A stretch of DNA of 30,698 bases from Myxococcales bacterium (GTDB lineage Bacteria; Myxococcota; Polyangia; HGW-17; SLPX01). The translations under genes and the position numbers were made by a program. The DNA is taken from assembly GCA_007131745.1 (NCBI GenBank), contig SLPX01000172.1, positions 1 to 30,698 of the forward strand, read 5' to 3'. The notes under the pieces were generated by a model. It had not been told where the DNA came from, ran no database searches, and saw only the letters and a program-made list of their open reading frames with translations. Below, one piece after another: positions 1 through 8,463 of the stretch; position 1 is the first letter of the stretch, and the number at the start of each line of letters is the position of its first letter.

Positions 1-1
1 A

Positions 2-2614
2 GCCAGGCGCAAGATTCAACGAGCCGTGAATGAAAAAGGAGATAACCTGGTCAGGATCGTGACTTTCGCTCGGCGCCCCCGCCTGGTTTCTTTGCAGGGC
101 TCCAGGGTTCCCGAGTTGAAACGTTTCGAGGGCCCTGCCGGTGAGGCGACCAACATTCAGGCCGCGTTGCAGCTTGCATATGGGCTCTACCCCGGGGAAA
201 CCGTGAAGCGAATGGTGATCTTTTCCGACGGGCTGGAGACCGACGGAGACGCTCTTTCCGAGGCATACCGCGCTGTTGAACGTGGAATAAAGATCCATCA
301 CTGGAGCTTTGACGCTCCTCCGGACGACGAGGTTTTGATCAAGGAAGTAAAGCTGCCCGAAAAAATTGAAATCGGGAGGAAATTTGAAGTCACGGTAGAA
401 GTCTATTCAAACCATACAACCGATGCGATGATCTTTCTGAAACACGGCGCTTCTCCCGAGGAGATGTTTTGGAACGAGCTTCGATCATCGAAGAAAGTGA
501 AACTCAATCCGGGCCGAAACGTTGTAAAATTTCCTTCGATAGTCCACGAACCAGGCCTGATAGCATATACCGCTGAGTTGAGGCTTCCCTACGTTGAAAT
601 CGCTAAACGGGAAAAAACCGCAACCACGGAGACCGAGGAAGAATCAGGAGAGTTTGAAGATCCGGAAGAAGATGGATCGCCCGGGGAGCCGGCTGAAAAA
701 GAAACCGAAAAAGGGCCTCAGCCGAAAAAAATAATCAGGGATACCATAAAGGAAAACAACCGCGGTGTGGCCATCATGACCATTCGCGACAAGCCTCGAA
801 TACTCGTTGTCGAAGGGGGACGCAGAGGTCACCTGGACAAGTTTATCCACGGACTCAAACAGGAAGATTTCAGGGTGGAGTTGCGGGGCAGGCACGGAAT
901 ACCCTCCACCCCGTGGGCGCTCAAGCAATATCATTGCGTGGTGCAGTCCGATGTGATGGTGTCCGCTATGGGGCTCGCTCAGATGGGAGCGATTGACCGT
1001 TATGTTCACCAGTTCGGCGGATGCTACATAATGGTGGGCGGTGAAAATGCATTCGGATCCGGGGGGTACCAAGGAACTCGGCTGGAGAGGATCTTGCCGG
1101 TGAGGATGGATACCGAGAGGCAGCGCCGCACCCCCCACATAGCTCTCGTCTTGGTAATCGACCGCTCCGGTTCAATGTCGGGCCAGCGGATGGAACTGGC
1201 AAAAGAAGCGGCCAAGGCTTCGGTTGAAGTGCTTTCGAGCAATGATCTCGTAGGGGTCATTGCACATGACACCCGGGCGATTCCCATTCTGCCGATTCAA
1301 AGGGCGGCCAATCGCCTCCGGATTTTTTCCGCCATATCATCCATCACCGCAGGCGGCGGAACCAGGATTTATCCCGCGGTCCGAATGGCTTACGAGTGGT
1401 TGCAGACCGCCCGCGCGAAGGTCAAACACGTTATCGTACTTTCCGACGGGTATTCTCCCAGGGATGCTTTGTTCGAAACCATCGAAGAAATGCGATCCCG
1501 CGGAATCACTGTTTCCACAGTGGGCGTTGGCGGATCTGTGGACGAATCCCTGCTTCAAGGCATGAAGGATCGAGGAGGCGGACGTTACTATCACACCACT
1601 GATCCTGACAGCATTCCGAGGATATTCGTAAGGGAAATCCGCGAAGTCTCCCGGCCCAGCATAGAAGAAGGCGCGTACACCGCGGCCGTGACCAAGAACG
1701 CGGACTTCCTGAATAACACCGGAGTCTCCGCGGTCCGCTTTTTTCGCGGCTACAACCCCACGAAGCCCAAACCAAGGGCCGATGTTTTCTTGAGCATGAG
1801 TCCCACCGGAGATCCATTGCTCGCGCGTTGGCGCTGGGGCCTTGGCAACACGGTGGCTTTCACCTCGGACATCAAGGGCGGCTGGACCGCTGACTGGATG
1901 GAGCATAATTTCGGAGGTTTCAGGAATTTCTGGGCCCAACTCATCCGGTCTTCGATGCGTGTAAGGTCGCTTCAGGAATTTCCCATGACCGCGGAAGTGC
2001 GTGAAGGAAGAATTCACGTCACCGTGGACGCCATTGATCGCAATGACAAGTTCATCAACGATTTGGAAGCTGAAATCGACATCTACGATTGGGAACGTCC
2101 GCACAGAAAGCATACCGTGAAACTGGAACAGACCGCGGCCGGCCGTTACCAGGGTGTTTTTTCCATGGATCGTTACGGAGCGTTCGTCATACAGGGCCGC
2201 CATAGAATGCCTTATGAAGTTGAAGGCAAGGACGGCTCGACGAAAACCCGTCATCGCACCATTGCGGAATCCTTCGGATCAGTCACCCTGAGTTATCCCC
2301 GCGAATACCTGGAGATGCAACCGCCACAGGAAGAGTGCATCAAAAAACCCGCAAGTTGCACCGGGCTGAACAGGCTGAGCAGCATCTCAGCCGTCACCGA
2401 CGGCACAGGTCTTGACCCCGGCTATTTCAAGCGCAACCCCAAAGCGCGGAGAAGAAGGTTTCTTCAAGCCGTTTACGACTCCGAGGGCGAATCGGTTTCC
2501 TACGCCCGCCAACTCTGGCCGTACCTCATCTGGATAATCCTTGGCCTGCTGATCCTGGACATCTTCCTGCGAAGAGTGCGACTCTTCGGATACCGCCCCT
2601 TGCGAGCGAACTGA
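2..2614 (+). CDS. VWA / GATase-like membrane protein, 5' truncated by window edge
   Basis: The reading frame is open to the first bases of the window, and its product already lies inside a domain there, so the true start is upstream; the GTG at 26 is an internal codon. The visible 870 residues hold the end of a first von Willebrand A domain (MIDAS-type TNIQ, then SDG). Next come a beta-rich region, an acidic Glu/Pro-rich linker (about 616-735), and a glutamine-amidotransferase-like Rossmann domain (about 780-1110, with GGENAFGSGGY). A second, complete VWA domain follows with the metal site DRSGSMS at 1160-1180. A transmembrane helix sits near the C-terminus (about 2515-2575) with a short basic tail. 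This is the arrangement of BatA/YegL-like proteins whose large domains face the periplasm; the function of this group is not established. No downstream partner is visible; the next gene is compositionally different. Confidence 0.85.
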   Translation, partial: ARRKIQRAVNEKGDNLVRIVTFARRPRLVSLQGSRVPELKRFEGPAGEATNIQAALQLAYGLYPGETVKRMVIFSDGLETDGDALSEAYRAVERGIKIHHWSFDAPPDDEVLIKEVKLPEKIEIGRKFEVTVEVYSNHTTDAMIFLKHGASPEEMFWNELRSSKKVKLNPGRNVVKFPSIVHEPGLIAYTAELRLPYVEIAKREKTATTETEEESGEFEDPEEDGSPGEPAEKETEKGPQPKKIIRDTIKENNRGVAIMTIRDKPRILVVEGGRRGHLDKFIHGLKQEDFRVELRGRHGIPSTPWALKQYHCVVQSDVMVSAMGLAQMGAIDRYVHQFGGCYIMVGGENAFGSGGYQGTRLERILPVRMDTERQRRTPHIALVLVIDRSGSMSGQRMELAKEAAKASVEVLSSNDLVGVIAHDTRAIPILPIQRAANRLRIFSAISSITAGGGTRIYPAVRMAYEWLQTARAKVKHVIVLSDGYSPRDALFETIEEMRSRGITVSTVGVGGSVDESLLQGMKDRGGGRYYHTTDPDSIPRIFVREIREVSRPSIEEGAYTAAVTKNADFLNNTGVSAVRFFRGYNPTKPKPRADVFLSMSPTGDPLLARWRWGLGNTVAFTSDIKGGWTADWMEHNFGGFRNFWAQLIRSSMRVRSLQEFPMTAEVREGRIHVTVDAIDRNDKFINDLEAEIDIYDWERPHRKHTVKLEQTAAGRYQGVFSMDRYGAFVIQGRHRMPYEVEGKDGSTKTRHRTIAESFGSVTLSYPREYLEMQPPQEECIKKPASCTGLNRLSSISAVTDGTGLDPGYFKRNPKARRRRFLQAVYDSEGESVSYARQLWPYLIWIILGLLILDIFLRRVRLFGYRPLRAN

Positions 2615-2649
2615 ACTACACCGCATTTTCGATGAAAAAGCTAAAAAAC

Positions 2650-2677
2650 TTGATTCAACTCTGGTATTTTATATAAA
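2650..2677 (+). promoter_or_regulatory. Possible sigma-70 promoter for the DUF4143 ATPase
   Basis: TTGATT at 2650-2655 and TATAAA at 2672-2677 are separated by 16 bp, in an AT-rich 95-bp gap. They lie about 45 bp upstream of the ATPase start. The match is fair and not supported by anything else. Confidence 0.35.
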
Positions 2678-2720
2678 ATAATCGTATGAGATCTGGCGAT
2701 TTTGGCTTTTGGAGTTTGAA

Positions 2721-3860
2721 ATGATTGACAGAGAAATAAAAAAGACATTAACCGAAAGGTTTTTTAAAGGAAAAATCATTCTTCTTGTAGGTCCAAGACA
2801 GGTCGGGAAAACCACGCTTTCTAAAACTATTGTAAAAGAGATCGGGGTTGATCATCTGTGGCTTGATGGGGATGAGCCGGATGTAAGGATGCTTTTTTCC
2901 GATGTTAATTCTTCAAGACTTAAAAATATTGTCGGTGATAAGCGGGTAGTTGTTATTGATGAGGCACAGAGGATTCCCGATATCGGCATAAATCTTAAAT
3001 TGATGATTGATAATATGCCTGAAAAACAGTTTCTTGTTACCGGCTCATCAGCTCTTGAACTGACTGATGAATTGAAAGAACCACTTACGGGAAGAAAATA
3101 TGAATATTTTCTTTATCCTCTCTCTTTTTCGGAAATGTCCTCCCAAAACGGATTGCTTGATGAACTCAGGCTCGTAGAACAAAGAATGATATACGGCTAT
3201 TATCCTGAAGTTGTGACTTCACCCGGGAATGAAAAAGAGATTCTGAGGTTGCTGTCCGACAGTTATCTTTACAAGGACATATTGAAAGCCGGACTTGTGA
3301 AAAAACCGCCCATCCTTGAAAAGATCATACAGGCTCTGGCCCTTCAACTGGGAAGTGAAGTTTCATTTGCCGAACTTGCCCAGTTGACGGGAGTAGACAA
3401 TGCAACTGTTGAAAGATATGTGGATCTTCTGGAAAAAACTTTTGTCATATTCAGAATTCCTTCGCTATCAAGAAACGCAAGAACCGAGATCAAAAAAGGG
3501 AAAAAGATATATTTCTACGATAACGGGATCCGCAATTCAGTGATCAAGAACTTTGCTCCACTACAACTTCGTAATGATGTAGGGGCGTTATGGGAAAACT
3601 TTCTGATAACCGAAAGGATAAAAAACAATCAAATATCCGGAAGATGGGTAAACAGGTTTTTCTGGAGAACTCACGCTCAGCAGGAAATTGATTATATTGA
3701 AGAATACGATGGGATCCTTCATGCCTATGAATTCAAATGGAACCCCAAAAAGAAAGCGAAAATACCCAAAACCTTCACAAAGTCGTATCCCGATTCAAAA
3801 ACCGAAATAATCACGAAAGATAATTTTGAAAACTTCATACGAGGCCAAACTTCGGATTAA
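2721..3860 (+). CDS. DUF4143-type AAA ATPase
   Basis: The protein has 379 residues. An N-terminal AAA domain carries a Walker A loop (GPRQVGKTT) and a Walker B strand (VVVIDEAQRI). The C-terminal half has the winged-helix/DUF4143 pattern, including LLSDSYLYKDI and a nuclease-fold-like segment ending in a Glu-Phe-Lys. I place the start at ATG 2721 because GGAG at 2711-2714 is well spaced from it; a TTG at 2709 would overlap that site. Proteins of this family are common in archaea and bacteria, are often strain-specific, and have no settled function, although some act with mobile or defence genes. Codon use is clearly AT-richer than in the flanking genes, and a toxin-antitoxin pair follows, so recent acquisition is likely. 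Confidence 0.88.
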   Translation: MIDREIKKTLTERFFKGKIILLVGPRQVGKTTLSKTIVKEIGVDHLWLDGDEPDVRMLFSDVNSSRLKNIVGDKRVVVIDEAQRIPDIGINLKLMIDNMPEKQFLVTGSSALELTDELKEPLTGRKYEYFLYPLSFSEMSSQNGLLDELRLVEQRMIYGYYPEVVTSPGNEKEILRLLSDSYLYKDILKAGLVKKPPILEKIIQALALQLGSEVSFAELAQLTGVDNATVERYVDLLEKTFVIFRIPSLSRNARTEIKKGKKIYFYDNGIRNSVIKNFAPLQLRNDVGALWENFLITERIKNNQISGRWVNRFFWRTHAQQEIDYIEEYDGILHAYEFKWNPKKKAKIPKTFTKSYPDSKTEIITKDNFENFIRGQTSD

Positions 3861-4006
3861 AGAACGCAAGAATCCCAAACTCTGCTGGGTGGATCCGGGT
3901 GTTATGAAGGCGGTGAAAACAGATATGCTTTGATTGATTGTCCGACAATGCTCGGATAGGTGAGGTAACGCGTGAAGAGGTGGGTCGGCAGAACCCGATG
4001 TGGCCG

Positions 4007-4438
4007 CTAGCGCTGTTCTTTGCCCGATTCGAATACTCTTGTTTTGTGCAGCAGAATGGGAAGGTGTTTTGCAAAAAGAGGGAAATCCTTGTCGGTGGCG
4101 TATATGGCGAGTTTTCGCCGGACAGCAACGGCGCAGATCAAGAAGTCTGTGTTGGACCCCTGAACTCCTTTTGCACGGCAAGTGTTGAAGAATTGCGCGG
4201 CCATGACATGGTCGGCCGTTTCCAAGCGAATGTCAGGAAATGCTGCGAGGTGTTTCTCCAGTTTTTCGAACTGCGCATTCTCGCGTAGACCGGAAAGGAT
4301 CTCTTGTCTGATGGGGCCGATAATGTCGACACGATGCTCAAGAATCAGATTCCGGAATTCACATACAACACAGGACTCCAATTTTTTGCGCCGTCGAAGG
4401 GCTTCGGACCACACACTGGTGTCCACGAGAACCCTCAT
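4007..4438 (-). CDS. vapC: VapC-like PIN-domain toxin
   Basis: This 143-residue PIN-domain protein has the usual length for VapC. The acidic residues expected at the metal-binding ribonuclease site are present: Asp in the N-terminal LVDTSVW, Glu in IRQEIL, Asp in NTDFLI and Asp in ATDKDF. Family members cleave RNA, often tRNA, and are held inactive by VapB. The start codon overlaps the stop of the upstream antitoxin gene in an ATGA (4435-4438), which implies translational coupling. The gene converges on the DUF4143 ATPase. It appears intact; its target cannot be read from the sequence. Confidence 0.92.
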   Translation of the reverse strand: MRVLVDTSVWSEALRRRKKLESCVVCEFRNLILEHRVDIIGPIRQEILSGLRENAQFEKLEKHLAAFPDIRLETADHVMAAQFFNTCRAKGVQGSNTDFLICAVAVRRKLAIYATDKDFPLFAKHLPILLHKTRVFESGKEQR

Positions 4439-4635
4439 GCCCCGGATCGCTGCTTCTTGTAGTTGTACCCCGGCTCGTAGTCCACCGAGCCAAACATCGA
4501 TAGAATCTTCTCCTGCTCAAGATGATGGATGTAATCCGTCAATGCTTTGGTCACCGCAGCTTTCTTGGTAGGGTGATGCCCGAGTTTAACCGCTCGCATG
4601 ATGAGCTTATCGTCAATCTGAAGGTTAGTTGCCAT
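4435..4635 (-). CDS. vapB: VapB-like antitoxin
   Basis: This 66-residue protein begins MATNLQIDDKLI and matches the short VapB/DUF2191 type: an N-terminal beta strand and helices for ribbon-helix-helix DNA binding, then a charged C-terminal tail (YEPGYNYKKQ) of the kind that docks in the toxin groove. The start at 4635 is chosen because a strong GGAGGTGA (minus strand, 4641-4648) lies 5 nt upstream; a longer reading to 4686 would run through the promoter. It is the first gene of a two-gene operon with the PIN toxin. Family knowledge predicts autorepression together with the toxin. Confidence 0.9.
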   Translation of the reverse strand: MATNLQIDDKLIMRAVKLGHHPTKKAAVTKALTDYIHHLEQEKILSMFGSVDYEPGYNYKKQRSGA

Positions 4636-4648
4636 GATCATCACCTCC

Positions 4649-4683
4649 ACACATATGATCACACAACGCAATGTGTGTGTCAA
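4649..4683 (-). promoter_or_regulatory. vapBC promoter with candidate VapB operator
   Basis: On the minus strand a perfect -35 TTGACA (4678-4683 as TGTCAA on plus) is followed by a weak -10 in the TCATAT region. Between and over these lie interrupted inverted repeats, ACACAT at 4649-4654 with ATGTGT at 4671-4676, and CACAC at 4660-4664 with GTGTG at 4673-4677. An inverted repeat across the core promoter is what autorepressed toxin-antitoxin operons usually show. The -10 is poor, so the exact start is uncertain. Confidence 0.5.
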
Positions 4684-4897
4684 CAATCCACGATCACCAG
4701 ATTATTGTTTCCCCCACATCAAGTGAACACATTCCAAAGCTATGTTTCTACCAAGGTTAACTGGTCGATAGGCCGGTATCTCGGATCGAAAATCCTCAAT
4801 TATTCCCGATTTGTGGGTGTGTCAAGCGGTGTGCAAAAGTCAAACCATCTTCCGGTCCCGGATAGAAGACCGGCATCGGTTCTAGGAAAGGGCCGAG
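4684..4897. other. Intergenic region between topoisomerase VI operon and vapBC
   Basis: No gene is seen here. The only structure is an inverted repeat near 4850-4880: on the minus strand CCGGTC and GACCGG are separated by 10 nt, downstream of the end of the topoisomerase VI A gene. It lacks a good T-run, so it is at best a weak or Rho-assisted transcription end. Confidence 0.4.
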
Positions 4898-6124
4898 TCA
4901 AGCCACCCAGTCTTTTTCCCTGAGCTTGGCGGGAAGATATTCCTTGCTGATGAAAGTTATTCCCCTGGCGGATAGCGCTTCCAGTTCCAGCTTGACCTTG
5001 GAGTCGAGCATTTTTTTCAGCTCTCTCTGCCATTTCTTGGCTTGGAACCAGGGGTAGTTCATCATTTGCCTGGCCCGGTTTTCATCTTTGGAATCCAGGG
5101 TGATGGTGACATTGTCGGGAAGCCCGTAGCGTTCACGGTCGAAAGACGACAGGCCCAGAAAACGGGCTTCCGGCACGGCCATTCTCATGCTCTCAAACGC
5201 GAGGTTGATGGATCCCTGCTTGATGACCGAGTAGATGTAGAGACCCCAGGGGTCGTTGTCTACGAGCACGTAGAGAGGGATCTTGAGTTCTTCGACCATG
5301 CGGCGGACGAGTCTTCTCATTCCCCTTGCGGGCATTCCGTTGGATTGAACGAGGATGCACTTGTGTTTCTTCCAGAACTTGTCTTCGTTGAGTCGCCGCC
5401 ACACAGCGTCCTTTTCAACCAGGAGGATGAATTCCGCGGTGCAGTTTTTGAATTGGATGACGTCTTTTTCAACGATCGAGGGGACAGCCCATCCACCAGT
5501 GCCCATCCGCCTGGCGTTTATTGTGTCGCCTCCGTCTACGATTGTAAGTTCGCCGACCAGGGAACCCCTGTTGGATGCAAAAAGGTGGAGTTCTTCCCGC
5601 AGGGTGTCGACCGCGACTTCCAGGTCTTCGATAATCGGGTCGGATTCTTCCTGGTCGTCGAACGTATTTTCATTTGTTTTGCCGATCGTGTGCTTGGTCA
5701 TGTAGAAAAGATCACGAATGGATGTTGTTTTGCCGGACTTGAGCAAGTCTTTGCAAGCCGAGGCTATCAGGAATGTCTGCATGAACCGCTTGGCCATGTT
5801 GACGTTGAAGAGCACGCGGTTTTGGACCTTGTCGCCCATTTCGATGATGGATCGTTCTTCGTCGAACTTGACGTTCGAAAGGCTTCTGACGGGAATGGAC
5901 ACGGAGGGGTTTTCAAGTTTTTCCGCTTGTTTAATGATCCTTTCGGCCATTGATACCAGGCGATCGGTCACCTCAGCGGAGCTGAGGCTCCGGCGGGCGC
6001 GTCCATTCTTGTCGTGGAGCGCGGTTTTGCGGGAGGTCTTTTTTTCCTCCGTCTTTTTGGTCGATTTTTCACTGGATTTTGTTGCAGCGGATTTTCCGCG
6101 CCCAGGTTTTGTTTTCTCAGGCAT
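4898..6124 (-). CDS. top6A: DNA topoisomerase VI subunit A
   Basis: This 408-residue protein is the Spo11-related cleavage subunit of a type IIB topoisomerase. A catalytic-tyrosine motif SIRDLFYMTKHT places the nucleophile at Tyr141 in a winged-helix domain. The Toprim domain shows Glu237 (LLVEKDA) and the DxD pair Asp289/Asp291 (LVDNDPWG) for magnesium. The first 45 residues are a Lys/Ser/Thr-rich tail absent from most archaeal homologues. With subunit B, 33 nt upstream, it should form an A2B2 enzyme that passes one duplex through another using ATP and relaxes or decatenates DNA. All catalytic residues are present, so the gene looks functional. Topoisomerase VI is standard in archaea and plants but scattered in bacteria. 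Confidence 0.95.
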   Translation of the reverse strand: MPEKTKPGRGKSAATKSSEKSTKKTEEKKTSRKTALHDKNGRARRSLSSAEVTDRLVSMAERIIKQAEKLENPSVSIPVRSLSNVKFDEERSIIEMGDKVQNRVLFNVNMAKRFMQTFLIASACKDLLKSGKTTSIRDLFYMTKHTIGKTNENTFDDQEESDPIIEDLEVAVDTLREELHLFASNRGSLVGELTIVDGGDTINARRMGTGGWAVPSIVEKDVIQFKNCTAEFILLVEKDAVWRRLNEDKFWKKHKCILVQSNGMPARGMRRLVRRMVEELKIPLYVLVDNDPWGLYIYSVIKQGSINLAFESMRMAVPEARFLGLSSFDRERYGLPDNVTITLDSKDENRARQMMNYPWFQAKKWQRELKKMLDSKVKLELEALSARGITFISKEYLPAKLREKDWVA

Positions 6125-6157
6125 TTGATTTCTTCTGTGCGGTATGCGGTGTTTTTG

Positions 6158-8170
6158 TCATTCGATCATATTTTGTGCATCGGATTCCACGGAAGCAAAG
6201 TGGTCCGCGGCTTTTCTGAAAACAGCCTTGAGTTCGATTTTTCCCCTGCCGGTCAGTTTGTGCAGGGCTTCGATGAGTTCCCCGCTGTATGTATCCAGCT
6301 TGTCACGGCGTTGAGCTCTTGCTTTTTCCTTGCTTCTCCGGCTCAGGTGCAGGTTTAATTCCCGCCCGCATTCCTGAACAGCGCGCTGCACTTCATCAAT
6401 GATTTCCTGGTAATGAGCGATGGCCTCCTTGCTTTCGGATGTAAACGGCACCCATACGGAGGAGATATGCACCATCAAGACCAGCGGACCGGATGGGAGG
6501 CCTCCCCGAGGCTGGTTCAGGCCGTAACGCCGCCAGTTGACGTCGGTTACGGCCTTGTAGATGGCGCACGCTGATTGCTGGTACTGAAGCGGCACCCTGT
6601 TTGCCAGGCGCACAAGCTGAATGGGCCGGTTCTGGGCCTCGGCGCGCACGCCCGCGTCCAGTGCGCTCCGTATACGTTCGATTTCCAGTTTTTTAAGCTG
6701 TCGTACCTTGGTGGACCGGTTGACTCCCGCCTTGCGCAGCAACTCTACCACTTTTTTCTTTGTCAACCCCGGCACCGCGGCCAGTGCCTTGTCAACGGAT
6801 TTGTTGTCGGCCAGTTTTGTGCCTCCGACCCAGACTCCGCCGGCTGAGCCTTCTTCGTTTTCCTCCCCGTGGTCGGTCAAGCCTGTAAGTTCGCCTCCGT
6901 AGGCCAGCCCGGCTTCAACCTGGAACGGATTTCCCCTGTAGACTTTCGGCGGGCGGGTGCGGCAGGCGTAAAATTCCGCGCCTTCGATTTCCCGTTCCAG
7001 GCCGCGGAGAATGAGTTCCTCTCCGATCGGCACGATGCAGTTCGTCGGGGGCGCCATGATCTTGACTTCGGAAATTGCTTTATAAAGGGCTTCGATTTCT
7101 TGGTTTGCTATTCGCTTTGTGCGCGCGCGTGGGCTTACACCCGCCGCGCTGCAAATCTGTTCCGCCACCCTGGCGGAAACCCTTGAAAAATCAGACATGA
7201 GCGCGGATTGGATGTTTCCCGCGCTCGACTCCTTGAGCATTTTCATCAAGAGTCCCAGCTCGACGCCGTGGGGATGAGGCTTGATTTCCGCTGGTTCCGC
7301 GGGCAGTTCATCAGTTACCCGTTCCATCACTTTATGCTCTTTTCCTTTGGGTGGGTAAAAGAAGATCTCTGCATGCGGGTTTGCTATGGCCGTGTGTTCG
7401 AGATACTCGTCGATGGAACGTTTTCCGCCCTTGTACGTACCTTCCAATTCTATTTCCACGCGGGTTCCATGGTCTACCTCCTCCCATTCCACTTCCACAT
7501 CTTTTATGACCTCGGGAACATTTTTCCGCGTGTTTATAACGATTTCGAAGTGGTGAGCGAGCCGGCCTGCGCCGGTCCGGGATGTGATGACAACTGGTTT
7601 TCCGGTGGTAAGCTGGCCGTACATTCCTGCTGCGCTTATCCCGATACCTTGCTGGCCCCTGGATTGCTTCAGCCGGTGAAACTTTGAGCCGTAAAGCAGT
7701 TTTCCGAATATCTTGGGAACCTGCTTTTTTACTATACCCGGTCCGTTGTCTTGTACTGCTATGCGATAGCGCTTTTCACCAACTTCGTGGATCTCAACCA
7801 CAAGAGTGGGGAGGATTCCCGCGTCTTCACACGCGTCCAAAGCGTTATCCACGGCTTCCTTCACCGCGGTCAGCAGGGCTCTCGATGGGCTGTCGAATCC
7901 GAGCAGGTGCCGGTTCTTGACAAAAAACTCGGATACGGAAATCTCCCGTTGTCCGGATGCCATGGATTCCGCGGATCGTCGTCTTTTGCCGGCCGGTTTC
8001 TTTTGGGACTGGTTTTGGGCCGGGGTTCCGGCGGCTTCATTTTCGCCCATAGGGGATTGCACATCCAAATCTTTTACTTCTTTTTCTTTTTTCCCGTTTT
8101 TCGTGCAAGTTTTTTCCTTGTTCAGCCGGAACACGAGATCTTCCAGGCTCATCTGGACATCGCTCGCCAT
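6158..8170 (-). CDS. top6B: DNA topoisomerase VI subunit B
   Basis: This 670-residue ATPase subunit has a GHKL fold: N-box Glu105/Asn109 ([10 protein letters not shown]), DNGPGI at 141-146, and the G2 lid GQQGIGIS from residue 172. These are followed by the helix-two-turn-helix region and a transducer domain with the ATP-contacting Lys in the [10 protein letters not shown] stretch. ATP binding dimerises B and drives the strand passage carried out by the A subunit. Residues 1-75 form a charged, low-complexity extension; the archaeal proteins usually begin near the segment ISVSEFF at residue 77. An internal Met70 would give the short form but has no visible ribosome site. It is the first gene of the operon. 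Confidence 0.95.
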   Translation of the reverse strand: MASDVQMSLEDLVFRLNKEKTCTKNGKKEKEVKDLDVQSPMGENEAAGTPAQNQSQKKPAGKRRRSAESMASGQREISVSEFFVKNRHLLGFDSPSRALLTAVKEAVDNALDACEDAGILPTLVVEIHEVGEKRYRIAVQDNGPGIVKKQVPKIFGKLLYGSKFHRLKQSRGQQGIGISAAGMYGQLTTGKPVVITSRTGAGRLAHHFEIVINTRKNVPEVIKDVEVEWEEVDHGTRVEIELEGTYKGGKRSIDEYLEHTAIANPHAEIFFYPPKGKEHKVMERVTDELPAEPAEIKPHPHGVELGLLMKMLKESSAGNIQSALMSDFSRVSARVAEQICSAAGVSPRARTKRIANQEIEALYKAISEVKIMAPPTNCIVPIGEELILRGLEREIEGAEFYACRTRPPKVYRGNPFQVEAGLAYGGELTGLTDHGEENEEGSAGGVWVGGTKLADNKSVDKALAAVPGLTKKKVVELLRKAGVNRSTKVRQLKKLEIERIRSALDAGVRAEAQNRPIQLVRLANRVPLQYQQSACAIYKAVTDVNWRRYGLNQPRGGLPSGPLVLMVHISSVWVPFTSESKEAIAHYQEIIDEVQRAVQECGRELNLHLSRRSKEKARAQRRDKLDTYSGELIEALHKLTGRGKIELKAVFRKAADHFASVESDAQNMIE

Positions 8171-8186
8171 TAAATGCTCTCTTTGT

Positions 8187-8201
8187 CACCCTGCAAGGGT
8201 G
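8187..8201 (-). promoter_or_regulatory. Hairpin in the topoisomerase VI leader
   Basis: CACCCT and AGGGTG form a perfect 6-bp stem with a 3-nt loop, about 17 nt upstream of the top6B start codon and inside the predicted 5' leader. It has no T-run, so it is not a terminator. It could affect translation or mRNA stability; this is inference. Confidence 0.35.
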
Positions 8202-8275
8202 CGTTTAAATCGTTAAAACCCTTCAAAACAAGGTTGCATGGCATTTTGAAGGTCCTTATTCGAAAAATCCTTCCC

Positions 8276-8303
8276 ATCATAGAAGGAGTAGCCGACCTGT
8301 CAA
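8276..8303 (-). promoter_or_regulatory. Promoter of the topoisomerase VI operon
   Basis: Reading leftward, -35 TTGACA (plus-strand 8298-8303) and -10 TATGAT (plus-strand 8276-8281) are separated by 16 bp. This predicts a leader of about 100 nt before top6B. The two boxes together have only one mismatch to the sigma-70 consensus. Confidence 0.65.
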
Positions 8304-8349
8304 GAAGCCCCGCTTGTTGAAAGGCTCTTCCATCTGCTCAGCTATAACC

Positions 8350-8377
8350 TTGACATCCGAAAGAAGCCTGTTGTATT
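8350..8377 (+). promoter_or_regulatory. Promoter of the OmpA/TSP3 gene
   Basis: TTGACA at 8350-8355 and TGTATT at 8372-8377 are 16 bp apart, about 85 bp upstream of the ATG. The -35 is perfect and the -10 is moderate. Together with 8276-8303 it forms a divergent promoter pair in the 293-bp gap between the topoisomerase operon and this gene. Confidence 0.5.
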
Positions 8378-8463
8378 CCGTGACTAGAAAAATCGCAACC
8401 AGGTAAATGGGAATATTTCGCGAGAAGTGCATACGGTCCCAAAGGACTGTTTGGAGGAAACCT

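Noticed and set aside
1337..2254. Long minus-strand open frame opposite the VWA gene
   Set aside because: It is antisense to a strongly supported domain protein, shows no domain of its own, and results from codon bias in the real frame.
5042..5953. 303-codon plus-strand frame over topoisomerase VI A
   Set aside because: It lies wholly opposite a gene with all catalytic motifs and has no recognisable features.
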